Assembly: GCA_003389385.1 (NCBI GenBank)
Contig: QQVM01000004.1
Coordinates: forward strand, 124,001 to 188,000
Direction of reading: 5' to 3'
DNA from: Bacteroidota bacterium
Lineage (GTDB): Bacteria > Bacteroidota > Bacteroidia > AKYH767-A > 2013-40CM-41-45
DNA length: 64,000 nucleotides
Below, piece after piece: positions 51,770 through 60,980 of this stretch. The notes below the pieces were generated by a model that worked only from the letters and a program-made list of their open reading frames with translations, searched no databases and was not told the DNA's origin. Both the position numbers and the translations under genes were made by a program. Within the stretch, counting starts at the first letter, position 1. The number at the start of each line of letters is the position of its first letter.

Positions 51770-51865
51770 GAATTCTTTAAAGGAATGAATATTTAGTAAA
51801 TTCGCGCACGAAATGGACGTAAAGACAATCCTGCATTTACTTCTTCAGAAAAATATAAAAAACCA

Positions 51866-53044
51866 ATGAGCAAAGACAGATTCCAGTATCATGATTATTT
51901 CCTGATGGATGAATTACTGACAGAAGAACATCTTCTGGTCAGAGCCAGCATCCGTGAATGGGTGAAAAAGGAAGTGTCTCCAATTGTGGAAGATGCCTGC
52001 CAGAAGGCTGAGTTCCCGAAACAGTGGATTAAAGGCCTTGCCGAGATAGGTGCTTTCGGACCATACATTCCAGTCGAATATGGAGGAGGTGGAATGGATC
52101 AGATTTCATATGGTATCATCATGATGGAACTTGAGCGTGGAGACAGCGGGCTTCGTTCCACAGCTTCTGTACAAAGCTCTCTTGTGATGTATCCTATTTT
52201 TACTTATGGAAGTGAAGAGCAAAAACGAAAGTATCTGCCTCAGCTTGCATCAGGAAAAATGATGGGTTGCTTTGGCCTTACTGAGCCTGATCATGGTTCC
52301 AATCCTTCCGGAATGCTTTCGACAATAAAAGACAAAGGAGATCACGTAATACTGAATGGATCCAAAATGTGGATCAGCAATGCTCCTTTCGCCGACATTG
52401 CTGTGGTATGGGCAAAAGATGAGGAAGGTGTGATTCGCGGTATGATTGTGGAAAGAGGAATGGAGGGATTCTCTACTCCGGAAACTCATGGTAAGTGGTC
52501 TCTCAGAGCCAGCGCTACCGGAGAATTGGTCTTTGATAATGTTCGTATTCCTAAAGAAAATATCCTTCCTAACGTGAAAGGTCTTAAGGGCCCGCTCGGT
52601 TGCTTAAATTCTGCCCGATACGGAATATCATGGGGCGCGATCGGTGCAGCACTCGATTGCTATGATTCGGCACTGAGGTACTCTAAAGAAAGAGTCCAGT
52701 TTGACAGGCCAATAGGAGGCTTTCAGCTCACTCAGAAAAAACTGGCTGAGATGATCACAGAGATAACTAAAGCTCAACTCCTGACCTGGCGTTTGGGTGT
52801 ACTTAAGAACGAAAACAGAGCAACTCCTTCACAAATATCAATGGCCAAGCGAAATAATGTGAACATGGCGCTTCAAATCGCCCGTGAAGCAAGACAAATT
52901 CATGGAGGCATGGGAATTACCGGTGAATACCCTATCATGAGGCATATGATGAATCTTGAATCGGTTATAACTTATGAAGGGACGCATGATATCCATCTTC
53001 TCATCACTGGTATGGATGTTACAGGACTCAATGCTTTCCAGTAA
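51866..53044 (+). CDS. Acyl-CoA dehydrogenase, glutaryl-CoA dehydrogenase-like
   Basis: A flavoprotein of 392 residues. The FAD site shows MMGCFGLTEPDHGSNP and SKMWISNAPFADI; the catalytic base is Glu 371 in VITYEGTHDIH, the position used by glutaryl-CoA dehydrogenase. HGKWSLRASATGELVFDNV and ARQIHGGMGITGEYPI are family standard. The EYGGGGMDQISYGIIM segment and the overall length fit the glutaryl-CoA branch (GcdH; lysine/tryptophan breakdown), though other short-chain acids are possible. Divergent from GT87. Confidence 0.87.
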   Translation: MSKDRFQYHDYFLMDELLTEEHLLVRASIREWVKKEVSPIVEDACQKAEFPKQWIKGLAEIGAFGPYIPVEYGGGGMDQISYGIIMMELERGDSGLRSTASVQSSLVMYPIFTYGSEEQKRKYLPQLASGKMMGCFGLTEPDHGSNPSGMLSTIKDKGDHVILNGSKMWISNAPFADIAVVWAKDEEGVIRGMIVERGMEGFSTPETHGKWSLRASATGELVFDNVRIPKENILPNVKGLKGPLGCLNSARYGISWGAIGAALDCYDSALRYSKERVQFDRPIGGFQLTQKKLAEMITEITKAQLLTWRLGVLKNENRATPSQISMAKRNNVNMALQIAREARQIHGGMGITGEYPIMRHMMNLESVITYEGTHDIHLLITGMDVTGLNAFQ

Positions 53045-53198
53045 TATCCGGTGATTCTGAATCTTTGACTCCTGATTTAATGTTCAGGATTTCCGTCTGC
53101 TGTCTGCTTTTAAATCATTTTACTTGTCTGTGATAATAAATTTCAATATGTGATGTTATCAGTACGCTTCAATTTTTATATCTTGTCAATCTCTATTT

Positions 53199-54926
53199 AT
53201 GATGTTGGAAGTTGAAATCAAAGAAAAACGCTGGGCATTAAAGTCTCAGGCTAATCCCCGCGAAGCGGAAGCTTTATCAAAGGAACTGAACATCAGTCCT
53301 TCGCTTGCATCTCTTCTCATCCAAAGAGGTATTAACAGTTTCGATAAGGCGAAAAATTTTTTCAGACCCTCACTTGAAAACTTGTATGATCCTTTTCTGA
53401 TGAAGGATATGGATTTAGCTGTCGATAGGCTGGAGAAAGCTATTGAGTCAGGCGAAAAAATCATGATTTACGGAGATTACGATGTCGATGGCACAACTGC
53501 TGTAGCTCTTGTATATTCTTTCATTCATAAGTTATACGATAAAATTGATTACTACCTGCCTGACCGCTATAAGGAAGGTTATGGTATTTCTGTTCAGGGG
53601 ATAGATTATGCTTCTGAAAATGGGTTCAGTCTTATCATTGCACTCGACTGCGGCATCAAAGCAATTGAGAAAGTGAAGTATGCAAAAGAAAAAGGCATTG
53701 ATTTTATCATTTGTGATCATCACCGGCCAGGAGAAAGCCTGCCTGATGCGGTCGCTGTCCTCGATCCCAAACGCGCAGATTGCAACTACCCTTTTGATGA
53801 ATTATCCGGTTGTGGAATTGGGTTTAAGTTCATTCAGGCATATGCCTTGAAGAAAAAAATGCCTCTTTCTGAATTAGAGGCCTACCTTGACTTGGTGGCT
53901 GTCAGCACTGCCGCTGATATTGTTCCCATCATAGATGAAAACAGGATACTGGTTTACCACGGACTCAGGTCGCTGAACAGTAACCCAAGACCCGGCATAC
54001 AGGCAATCCTGAAACTCGCTGATGTCAAAAGAGAACTGAATGTAAATGATGTCGTTTTCATTATCGGTCCCCGAATCAATGCTGCCGGTAGAATTAAAGA
54101 CGCACGCATGGCAGTAGATCTGCTCATTTCAAAAAATGAGTCAGATGCCTTATTTGAAGGAAAGAATATTGATGAACATAACACAGAAAGAAAATTCCTG
54201 GATAATTCTACCACAGAACATGCTCTGAAGATCATTCAGGAGGATCCCAGGTTTGCCCAGAAAAAAACAACTGTACTTTATCATGAAGACTGGCACAAAG
54301 GTGTGATCGGAATTGTGGCCAGTCGTCTTACTGAACGTTATTACAGGCCAACGATCATTCTGACTGAATCAAATGGACTGGCAACAGGATCTGCAAGATC
54401 TGTCAAGGACTTTGATATTTATAATGCGATAGAATCCTGTAGTGATCTGCTTGAGCAATTCGGAGGGCATATGTATGCAGCCGGACTTACTCTTAAGCTT
54501 GAAAATCTGGAACGCTTTTCAAACCGTTTCGAAGAAATTGTGGCTTCCACAATTGAAGAGCGTATGTTGACGCAGGAAATTGAAATTGACGCTGTTCTGA
54601 AACTAAGCGACATATCTTCTTCATTTTACAACATACTAAAACAATTTGCGCCTTTCGGGCCAGGAAATATGAGTCCGGTCTTTAAATCTGAAAATGTAAG
54701 AGATACTGGCTTGTCAAGAGTAGTGGGCAACAATCATTTAAAACTTAACCTGGCAGAGGATGAAACCACCCGCTTCGGGGTCGACGGAATTGCATTTCAA
54801 ATGGGCCAATTCTATCCTTTTATTTCAAGGAGAATACCTTTTGATATTTGTTATACCCTTGAAGAAAATACTTTTAACGGAAAAACAAGTATCCAGCTGA
54901 ATGTTAAGGATATAAAAGTAAAATAA
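53199..54926 (+). CDS. recJ: Single-stranded-DNA-specific exonuclease RecJ
   Basis: A 5'-3' exonuclease of 575 residues acting in recombination and mismatch repair. DHH phosphoesterase motifs are visible: GDYDVDGTTA (92-101), ALDCGIKA (149-156), CDHHRPGE (172-179) and SAADIVP-like AVSTAADIVP near 230, followed by GPRINAAGRI. The DHHA1 domain has HKGVIGIVASRL and FGGHMYAAGL. The OB-like C-terminal part completes the usual layout. Length is normal for the family. Confidence 0.95.
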   Translation: MMLEVEIKEKRWALKSQANPREAEALSKELNISPSLASLLIQRGINSFDKAKNFFRPSLENLYDPFLMKDMDLAVDRLEKAIESGEKIMIYGDYDVDGTTAVALVYSFIHKLYDKIDYYLPDRYKEGYGISVQGIDYASENGFSLIIALDCGIKAIEKVKYAKEKGIDFIICDHHRPGESLPDAVAVLDPKRADCNYPFDELSGCGIGFKFIQAYALKKKMPLSELEAYLDLVAVSTAADIVPIIDENRILVYHGLRSLNSNPRPGIQAILKLADVKRELNVNDVVFIIGPRINAAGRIKDARMAVDLLISKNESDALFEGKNIDEHNTERKFLDNSTTEHALKIIQEDPRFAQKKTTVLYHEDWHKGVIGIVASRLTERYYRPTIILTESNGLATGSARSVKDFDIYNAIESCSDLLEQFGGHMYAAGLTLKLENLERFSNRFEEIVASTIEERMLTQEIEIDAVLKLSDISSSFYNILKQFAPFGPGNMSPVFKSENVRDTGLSRVVGNNHLKLNLAEDETTRFGVDGIAFQMGQFYPFISRRIPFDICYTLEENTFNGKTSIQLNVKDIKVK

Positions 54927-54934
54927 ACATTCTC

Positions 54935-55282
54935 TTAATCGTCCCTGTCTTTTCTAAGTCCTGATAAAAGCAGGTTAACCAGGGCCAATACCAGGCTGAA
55001 CAATAAAGCCGTACCAAAGCCATCTATAGAAAAGCCAGGAACCAGTTTTGCGGTCAACATGACGATTATCGCATTAATAATCAGGAGGAAAAATCCAAAA
55101 GAAAAGATTGTAAGTGGTATAGTCAGTATTACCAGAACGGGTCTTACAAAAACATTCAATGCAGCGATCACTACAGAGGTTAATAAGGCTATCCACCAGC
55201 CTTCCAGTTTTACTCCGGGTATTATGTTGGAACAAATAAATACGGCTATTGTGCCAAGTACAATTCTTGCAAGTTGATCCAT
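54935..55282 (-). CDS. Phage holin family 4 (superfamily IV) membrane protein
   Basis: A protein of 115 residues with four membrane helices and the pattern GWWIALLTSVVIAALNVFVRPVLVILTIPLTI and NAIIVMLTAKLVPGFSIDGFGTALLFSL. The name is inherited from a domain model; most members are chromosomal proteins of unknown role, and nothing phage-like surrounds it. It ends close to recJ (convergent, 8 bases). Confidence 0.85.
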   Translation of the reverse strand: MDQLARIVLGTIAVFICSNIIPGVKLEGWWIALLTSVVIAALNVFVRPVLVILTIPLTIFSFGFFLLIINAIIVMLTAKLVPGFSIDGFGTALLFSLVLALVNLLLSGLRKDRDD

Positions 55283-55365
55283 GCTGACAAAAATATTCCC
55301 TGCTGCGACAGGGATTCAAGTCATAAATGTAGATCAAATAAATGTAAATCAGAAAAAATCTTGAC

Positions 55366-55373
55366 TACATTTG
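55366..55373 (+). promoter_or_regulatory. Putative -7 element for glutamate dehydrogenase (TACATTTG)
   Basis: Matches TAnnTTTG, 22 bases before the start codon. Confidence 0.5.
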
Positions 55374-55395
55374 TCACCTGAATAATTAATCGATA

Positions 55396-56820
55396 ATGAA
55401 AAACGATTTAGAAAACGGGAAGAAATTTTATGATGGGGTGATGGCTACGTTTGACCATGCCGCATCATTTACAGACATTGAACCAGGTCTGCTGCACCAG
55501 ATAAAAATTTGTAACAGCATTTATAAGTTCTACTTTCCAATTGAAGTCGAAGGAAAGCTTCAGGTAATCGAAGGAATCCGGGTTCAGCATTCTCATCACA
55601 AAACCCCTACAAAAGGAGGCATTCGCTACAGCGAATTTGTGAATGAAGATGAAGTAAAGGCCTTGGCAACACTCATGACTTTTAAATGTGCTGTCGTAGA
55701 CGTGCCTTTTGGTGGCGCAAAAGGTGGAGTCAAAATCAGCCCGTCAAAATATACCGAACGCCAGTTGGAAAGAATCACCAGACGATACACCACCGAGCTC
55801 ATCAAGAAGAGCATGATCGGTGCGGCTATTGATGTTCCTGCTCCGGACTACGGTTCAGGTTCTAGAGAAATGGCATGGATCGCCGACACTTATGCAACCT
55901 TTAAATATGACGACCTGAACTCGCTGGGATGTGTCACTGGTAAACCGCTCGGACAAGGTGGAATTCAGGGAAGAACCGAAGCTACTGGTCAGGGTTTGTT
56001 CTTTGGCGTGAGGGAAGCACTCAGTATAACCGAAGACATGAAAAAGCTCGGACTTGAACCCGGATTGTCCGGAAAAAAAGTCATTGTACAGGGTCTCGGA
56101 AATGTAGGTTACTACTCATCGCTATTTTGTCAGAAAGGTGGAGCAATTATAGTAGGTATCGCAGAACGTGAAGGAGGAATTTACAATCCTGATGGACTTG
56201 ATGTGGATAGCGTATTCCGCCACAGAAGCGAAACGAAATCTATTCTGAATTACCCTGGAGCAAAAAACTATACAAACTCGCTGGAATTGCTCGAAGCGGA
56301 TTGTGACATTCTCATTCCTGCAGCACTGGAGAATCAAATCACTCAGGAAAATGCTCCCAGAATTAAAGCAAGAATTATTGCAGAAGGTGCAAATGGCCCT
56401 GTTACAAAAAATGCCGAGCATATACTTTTGCAGAAAAATGTAATGATCATTCCTGATCTGTATTTGAATGCAGGAGGAGTGACAGTATCGTATTTCGAAT
56501 GGCTTAAAAATCTGTCACATGTCCGTTTTGGCCGTATGGAAAAGCGTTTTCATGAAATGGCGAATTCTGAACTGATCACGGCAGTGGAAAAAGTTACCGG
56601 AAAACAGCTTGACTCCAGAGACAGGAAAATTTTAGTTCACGGGCCTGATGAAATTGATCTGGTCAGGTCAGGACTTGAAGAAACAATGTTATTCGCATAC
56701 AATGAGATCCGGGAAATTAAGATGAAGAATTCAAAAATTGAAGATCTCCGTACAGCCGCCTTTGTCAGCGGAATAAGAAAGCTTGGAGTAAGTTACCAGG
56801 CGCTTGGAATATTCCCTTGA
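55396..56820 (+). CDS. Glu/Leu/Phe/Val dehydrogenase (probable glutamate dehydrogenase)
   Basis: An NAD(P)-dependent enzyme of 474 residues that interconverts glutamate and 2-oxoglutarate. The substrate-binding segment is HHKTPTKGGIRYSEFV; the catalytic Lys is in VPFGGAKGGVK; VPAPDYGSGSREMAWIAD follows. The Rossmann domain is KKVIVQGLGNVGYYSS, with NAGGVTVSYFEWLKN near the C-terminus. The last ~100 residues extend beyond the minimal hexameric enzyme, as often seen in Bacteroidota. Own promoter and a bidirectional terminator. Confidence 0.9.
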   Translation: MKNDLENGKKFYDGVMATFDHAASFTDIEPGLLHQIKICNSIYKFYFPIEVEGKLQVIEGIRVQHSHHKTPTKGGIRYSEFVNEDEVKALATLMTFKCAVVDVPFGGAKGGVKISPSKYTERQLERITRRYTTELIKKSMIGAAIDVPAPDYGSGSREMAWIADTYATFKYDDLNSLGCVTGKPLGQGGIQGRTEATGQGLFFGVREALSITEDMKKLGLEPGLSGKKVIVQGLGNVGYYSSLFCQKGGAIIVGIAEREGGIYNPDGLDVDSVFRHRSETKSILNYPGAKNYTNSLELLEADCDILIPAALENQITQENAPRIKARIIAEGANGPVTKNAEHILLQKNVMIIPDLYLNAGGVTVSYFEWLKNLSHVRFGRMEKRFHEMANSELITAVEKVTGKQLDSRDRKILVHGPDEIDLVRSGLEETMLFAYNEIREIKMKNSKIEDLRTAAFVSGIRKLGVSYQALGIFP

Positions 56821-56835
56821 TAAAATCCATGACAC

Positions 56836-56869
56836 AAAAAAGCCGGAATGAATTCATCCCGGCTTTTTT
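56836..56869. terminator. Bidirectional intrinsic terminator
   Basis: An 11-bp stem AAAAAAGCCGG / CCGGCTTTTTT with an inner self-pairing loop, T-runs on both strands. It serves the glutamate dehydrogenase gene and the convergent queA. Confidence 0.88.
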
Positions 56870-56882
56870 TATGTAAGAGAGT

Positions 56883-57932
56883 TTACAGTATCAGCATGGC
56901 ATCTCCGTAACTATAAAAACGGTACTTTTCCTTTACAGCCACTTTGTACGCATGAATCATATTTTCGTATCCTGCAAAAGCGGCCACCATCATCAAAAGC
57001 GTGGATTCCGGCATGTGGAAGTTGGTAATCATGCAATTCGCAACACTGAAGTCATAAGGAGGGAAGATGAATTTATTCGTCCATCCCTCGTATGGCTTTA
57101 GCTCACCCTGAGTGGAAACAGATGATTCGATAGCTCTCATCACCGTGGTGCCGACTGCACAAATTCTCTTTTTACCTGCCTTGGCCTTGTTTACTGTGTC
57201 GCAGCACTCCTTGTTTATCTGGATTTGTTCAGAGTCCATTTTGTGCTTGGTCAAATCCTCAACTTCAACAGGGCGGAAAGTTCCCAGACCGACGTGAAGT
57301 GTCACTTCTGCAAAGTTTACTCCTTTTAATTGAAGCCTCTTTACAAGTGGAAGACTGAAGTGAAGCCCAGCCGTAGGAGCAGCTACCGCGCCTTCATGCT
57401 TGGCGAAAACAGTCTGGTATCGCTCCATGTCTTCCATTTCTGCTTTCCTTTTGATATACTTAGGAAGTGGTGTATTCCCTAACTGAGTGATGATTTTTTT
57501 AAACTCATCATACGGTCCGTCAAATAGAAAACGCAGCGTCCTTCCCCTTGAGGTAGTGTTGTCAATAACCTCCGCAACAAGTAAATCATCGTCACCGAAA
57601 TAAAGCTTGTTTCCAATTCTGATTTTTCTCGCAGGATCCACGAGAACATCCCACAACCTGCTTTCTCGGTTAAGTTCTCTCAAAAGAAAGACCTCGATTT
57701 TGGCTCCCGTCTTTTCCTTGTTGCCATAAAGCCTGGCAGGAAAAACACGGGTGTTGTTAACCACCATTACGTCGTTCTCGTTGAAGTAACTCAGTATATC
57801 CTTGAAGTGCTTATGCTCGATTTTTCCGGTCTTGCGATCAAGTACCATCAACTTCGAATCTTCTCTGTTTTTTGCCGGATGCGAAGCGATTAAACTGTCC
57901 GGCACATTAATCTTAAACTGGGATAATTTCAT
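56883..57932 (-). CDS. queA: S-adenosylmethionine:tRNA ribosyltransferase-isomerase
   Basis: Transfers the ribosyl moiety of SAM to preQ1-tRNA to give epoxyqueuosine. A protein of 349 residues. The family motifs are visible: [62 protein letters not shown] and [21 protein letters not shown] -7 element is at 57960-57967. Last gene of the ftsX-DUF3098-uppP-truB group in direction, but it has its own promoter. Confidence 0.96.
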   Translation of the reverse strand: MKLSQFKINVPDSLIASHPAKNREDSKLMVLDRKTGKIEHKHFKDILSYFNENDVMVVNNTRVFPARLYGNKEKTGAKIEVFLLRELNRESRLWDVLVDPARKIRIGNKLYFGDDDLLVAEVIDNTTSRGRTLRFLFDGPYDEFKKIITQLGNTPLPKYIKRKAEMEDMERYQTVFAKHEGAVAAPTAGLHFSLPLVKRLQLKGVNFAEVTLHVGLGTFRPVEVEDLTKHKMDSEQIQINKECCDTVNKAKAGKKRICAVGTTVMRAIESSVSTQGELKPYEGWTNKFIFPPYDFSVANCMITNFHMPESTLLMMVAAFAGYENMIHAYKVAVKEKYRFYSYGDAMLIL

Positions 57933-57959
57933 TTCCGTTTTCTAAAAAATGCAAGGCCG

Positions 57960-57967
57960 CAAAGATA
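57960..57967 (-). promoter_or_regulatory. Putative -7 element for queA (TATCTTTG)
   Basis: Matches TAnnTTTG on the minus strand, 27 bases before the queA start. Confidence 0.4.
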
Positions 57968-58028
57968 CTATCACATACCCCCCCTTGTAAAGGGTTTTGA
58001 CATAATTATTTTTAGGCTACAATAAAGT

Positions 58029-58736
58029 TTAATTAGATTGATATTCAGATAGTTGGTTGATAAACTCTGATGGCTGAAAGGCATCTGTCAAAAGATATTC
58101 ACCAATTCTGGTCCTGCTAAGGGAGGAAAGGCAGGCCCTGCTGCCCATTCTTTTTCCGAAATCATCTGCAAGTGAACGGATGTATGTACCCTTGCTGCAC
58201 ACTATTCTGAAATGAATCTGAAGCAATTCAATTCCTAAAATTTCAAATTCCTTTATTTCGATTCGGCGTGCCTTTAACTCTAATTCATTTCCCTGACGTG
58301 CAAGCTCATAGGCTCGCTTTCCTTCGACTTTAATCGCAGAATGCATTGGTGGAATTTGAAACTGTTCACCAAGAAAACTCATTCTTACTTCTTCAACCTT
58401 TGCCGGATCCAATTCGGCAATGTCTTCATGCTTAATTAATTCTCTTTCATAATCGTATGATTCAGAAAAGACACCCATGTGAATGCTTCCGGTGTATTCC
58501 TTCTCAGCATCCTGAATCCTGCCGATATCCTTGGTTTTGTTACCTGTGCAAAGGATGAGCAATCCGGTTGCTAATGGATCAAGTGTGCCGGCATGCCCGA
58601 CTTTAAAACGTACTTTTTCATCGGAACTTTCAGCACGTAATTTTTTAAGGAATGCAGACCGGATTTTCTTCACTACATCGAAAGAAGTCCACCGGTATGG
58701 CTTATTGATCAGGATTATCTGGTTTCTGTCTGTCAA
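58029..58736 (-). CDS. truB: tRNA pseudouridine(55) synthase
   Basis: Makes the universal pseudouridine 55 of tRNA. A protein of 235 residues from TTG at 58736, chosen because family members begin about ten residues before the INKPYRWTSFDVVKKIR motif and because it avoids a 31-base overlap with uppP; a TTG at 58769 is the alternative. The catalytic Asp lies in VGHAGTLDPLATGLLI. MGVFSESYDYERE and MHSAIKVEGKRAYELAR are also standard. No PUA domain at the C-terminus. Confidence 0.92.
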   Translation of the reverse strand: MTDRNQIILINKPYRWTSFDVVKKIRSAFLKKLRAESSDEKVRFKVGHAGTLDPLATGLLILCTGNKTKDIGRIQDAEKEYTGSIHMGVFSESYDYERELIKHEDIAELDPAKVEEVRMSFLGEQFQIPPMHSAIKVEGKRAYELARQGNELELKARRIEIKEFEILGIELLQIHFRIVCSKGTYIRSLADDFGKRMGSRACLSSLSRTRIGEYLLTDAFQPSEFINQLSEYQSN

Positions 58737-58738
58737 GA

Positions 58739-59557
58739 TTATAACATGGAAAGTTCGATTCCCAGCCAATGCAGGATTAGGATCAATCCGCCGGCAATTA
58801 TCCTGTAATACCCGAAAGCTTTGAATCCATGTCGGGTTAAGAATGAAATGAAAGATTTAATTGCTAGCATGGCTACAACGAAAGCGACCAGATTCCCTAT
58901 GGCCAGTAATTGTAATTCCTCTGCCTTAAATCCTCCTCCCTTTTGGTAAAAGTCCCAAAGGTCTTTAACTGTTGCGCCAAACATAGTGGGAACTGCCAGA
59001 AAAAAAGAAAACTCTGCAGCTGCTTTTTTATTCAGTCCCTGAGAAAGCCCGCCGATTATTGTTGCGGCTGACCTAGAAACTCCTGGAATCATTGAGATTA
59101 CCTGGAAAAGTCCAATTTTAAGCGCCTTGGAATCGGATTTCAACTCTTCTTTACCATGCTTTTCCGCTTTAGCGAACCATTTGTCAAGCATGATAAAAAT
59201 TATTCCTCCGCAAAAAAGGGAGATGGCCACAACAATCACATTCTCTAAAAGAATTTCAATGTATGGTTTAAAGAAAATTCCGGCAATCACTGAGGGTAAA
59301 AAAGCGATCAGGAGTTTTTTATAAAAATCGATATTGCGCAATACTGATACTCCGCCGGGGAAAAACTTTCTCCAATACAACACCAGCACAGAAAGTATGG
59401 CTCCAAGCTGAATAGTTATGGTGAAGGTTTTAGTAAAATCATCACTTGCTATTCCCATAATGGAAGAAGCGATGATCATGTGTCCGGTCGATGATACAGG
59501 CAGGAATTCTGTTAACCCCTCTACAATACCCAGCACTATCGCCTGCCAGACAGTCAT
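58739..59557 (-). CDS. uppP: Undecaprenyl-diphosphatase
   Basis: An inner-membrane phosphatase of 272 residues that recycles the C55 lipid carrier for peptidoglycan and glycan export. About eight helices. The catalytic motifs are [19 protein letters not shown] and the later [30 protein letters not shown] is also conserved. It starts 39 bases after the DUF3098 gene stop. Confidence 0.96.
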   Translation of the reverse strand: MTVWQAIVLGIVEGLTEFLPVSSTGHMIIASSIMGIASDDFTKTFTITIQLGAILSVLVLYWRKFFPGGVSVLRNIDFYKKLLIAFLPSVIAGIFFKPYIEILLENVIVVAISLFCGGIIFIMLDKWFAKAEKHGKEELKSDSKALKIGLFQVISMIPGVSRSAATIIGGLSQGLNKKAAAEFSFFLAVPTMFGATVKDLWDFYQKGGGFKAEELQLLAIGNLVAFVVAMLAIKSFISFLTRHGFKAFGYYRIIAGGLILILHWLGIELSML

Positions 59558-59596
59558 TTTCGATTCTGTGGATTAAGTCTCCTGTTAACCAGAAGC

Positions 59597-59842
59597 CTAC
59601 TCCTTTGATTTTTTCAGGATTGCAAAAACTTCGATCACAAAGCCAAGAATTACAAGGCTCGGGGCAAGCGTGATTCTTCTAAATGAAAAAATTGAAGGAT
59701 CCCAAATTGCCGGATCTTCATTGCCTCCGCCAATCATCAGTATAAAACCCAGAAAAATAACAGCAAGGCCGATCAGCATCAGCACGTAGTTTTCTCTTCC
59801 AAACGGAAAGTCTTCTACTGTTTTTAATTCTTTTTTTGCCAT
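59597..59842 (-). CDS. DUF3098 family membrane protein
   Basis: A protein of 81 residues from the ATG at 59842; a start at 59875 adds 11 residues that do not look conserved. Two membrane helices (NYVLMLIGLAVIFLGFILM and TLAPSLVILGFVIEVFAIL) flank the loop GGGNEDPAIWDPSIFSFRR. DUF3098 is a Bacteroidota family found between ftsX and uppP; function unknown. Confidence 0.88.
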   Translation of the reverse strand: MAKKELKTVEDFPFGRENYVLMLIGLAVIFLGFILMIGGGNEDPAIWDPSIFSFRRITLAPSLVILGFVIEVFAILKKSKE

Positions 59843-59939
59843 GGTCGCGGATTTCAATATTGTCTCAGAATTCACTCTTCCAAGAGGACATGCAAAAGTA
59901 AAATTTTAACTGGAATATGCATGATTCAAGACCCTAAAA

Positions 59940-60815
59940 TCAATATAACTCATCGGTTTTCAGGCGTAAATAACGGTTCACCGCCATCAATGTACTGAAA
60001 AAGGAAAGCAGCAAGCCCAGTATAAGTACTCCGCCCAATATCAATCCGAGCATCCTGATGTCCGACAACTGCCCAAGTCCTGGAAATTTATGGTGAACAA
60101 GATAGATGATTACGCTTAGCAGTAAGCAGGCGATAATGCCAGCATAAAATCCGTGCACAATACCCTTCTTTAAAAATGGCCAGCGAATAAAGCCCCGGGT
60201 AGCACCGACAAGTTGCATGCTCTTTATCAGAAAGCGTTTGTTGAAGATTGATAGCCTGATTGTATTGTTTATAAGAGCAATCGCAATGAAAAACAAGAGC
60301 GAACTGAAGACCAGTATGATCATGGCAATGGTGCGAAAGTTTCTGTTCATCTGTTCAACTTCATTCTGACGATACACAGTCTCACGCACTTCCCTGATAC
60401 CTGAAAGTTCCTTCTGTATCATGGCCAGACTGTCAGCATTTGCATATGCTGCGTTTATTCTCAAGTCAAAACTGGCCGGTAGAGGATTTGATTCAAGCAT
60501 ATCCATGGCGCCTTCTCCCAATTCCAGCTTCAGATTTTCCAGGGCTTCATCCTTTGATGTGTAACGAAGACTCTTTATGTATACTTTTTTTCCGAGCTGT
60601 TCATTAAGTTTATTTAATTCTGAATTCGAAATACCTTCATTCAGATATAATGTGAGCTCAAAATTCTCCTTCACATATTCCGAAATCTTTCTTGCATCGT
60701 AAATCATCAGTCCGAGCAAACCAAGCATGAACAACACCAGCGAAATGCTGATGATGACCGAGGCATAGGAGGTGCGCAAACTTCTGGTTCCGCTCTTGAG
60801 GTTGGCTTCTTGCAT
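59940..60815 (-). CDS. ftsX: Cell division protein FtsX
   Basis: The permease-like partner of FtsE, which activates septal peptidoglycan hydrolases. A protein of 291 residues with one N-terminal helix (about 17-40), an extracytoplasmic domain (YVKENFELTLYLNE, LPASFDLRINAAYANADS) and three C-terminal helices. LSIFNKRFLIKSMQLVGATRGFIRWPFL is the typical FtsX/MacB stretch. ftsE is not beside it; it is encoded elsewhere, as usual in Bacteroidota. Confidence 0.93.
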   Translation of the reverse strand: MQEANLKSGTRSLRTSYASVIISISLVLFMLGLLGLMIYDARKISEYVKENFELTLYLNEGISNSELNKLNEQLGKKVYIKSLRYTSKDEALENLKLELGEGAMDMLESNPLPASFDLRINAAYANADSLAMIQKELSGIREVRETVYRQNEVEQMNRNFRTIAMIILVFSSLLFFIAIALINNTIRLSIFNKRFLIKSMQLVGATRGFIRWPFLKKGIVHGFYAGIIACLLLSVIIYLVHHKFPGLGQLSDIRMLGLILGGVLILGLLLSFFSTLMAVNRYLRLKTDELY

Positions 60816-60980
60816 ATGACGGCTACGAAATTAGAAAAAGTACAGCGAGACTTGAGCACAGAAATAATCAATTGAGCTTATTTTTCTACATTCGCATGTT
60901 CAGAAAATGCCTGGTTTTATTAATACAAGATTCGGACCTGATGCCGGATCATTGCCTCAATCCTCTTCTGAATTCATCCT

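Noticed and set aside
54935-55282. Prophage remnant, suggested by the holin-family name
   Set aside because: No phage gene, integrase or attachment site nearby; this family is mostly chromosomal in Bacteroidota.
55288-55295. TAnnTTTG-like element (TATTTTTG) on the minus strand before the holin-like gene
   Set aside because: It lies only 5 bases before the start codon, which would place the transcription start inside or at the ATG; too doubtful to list.
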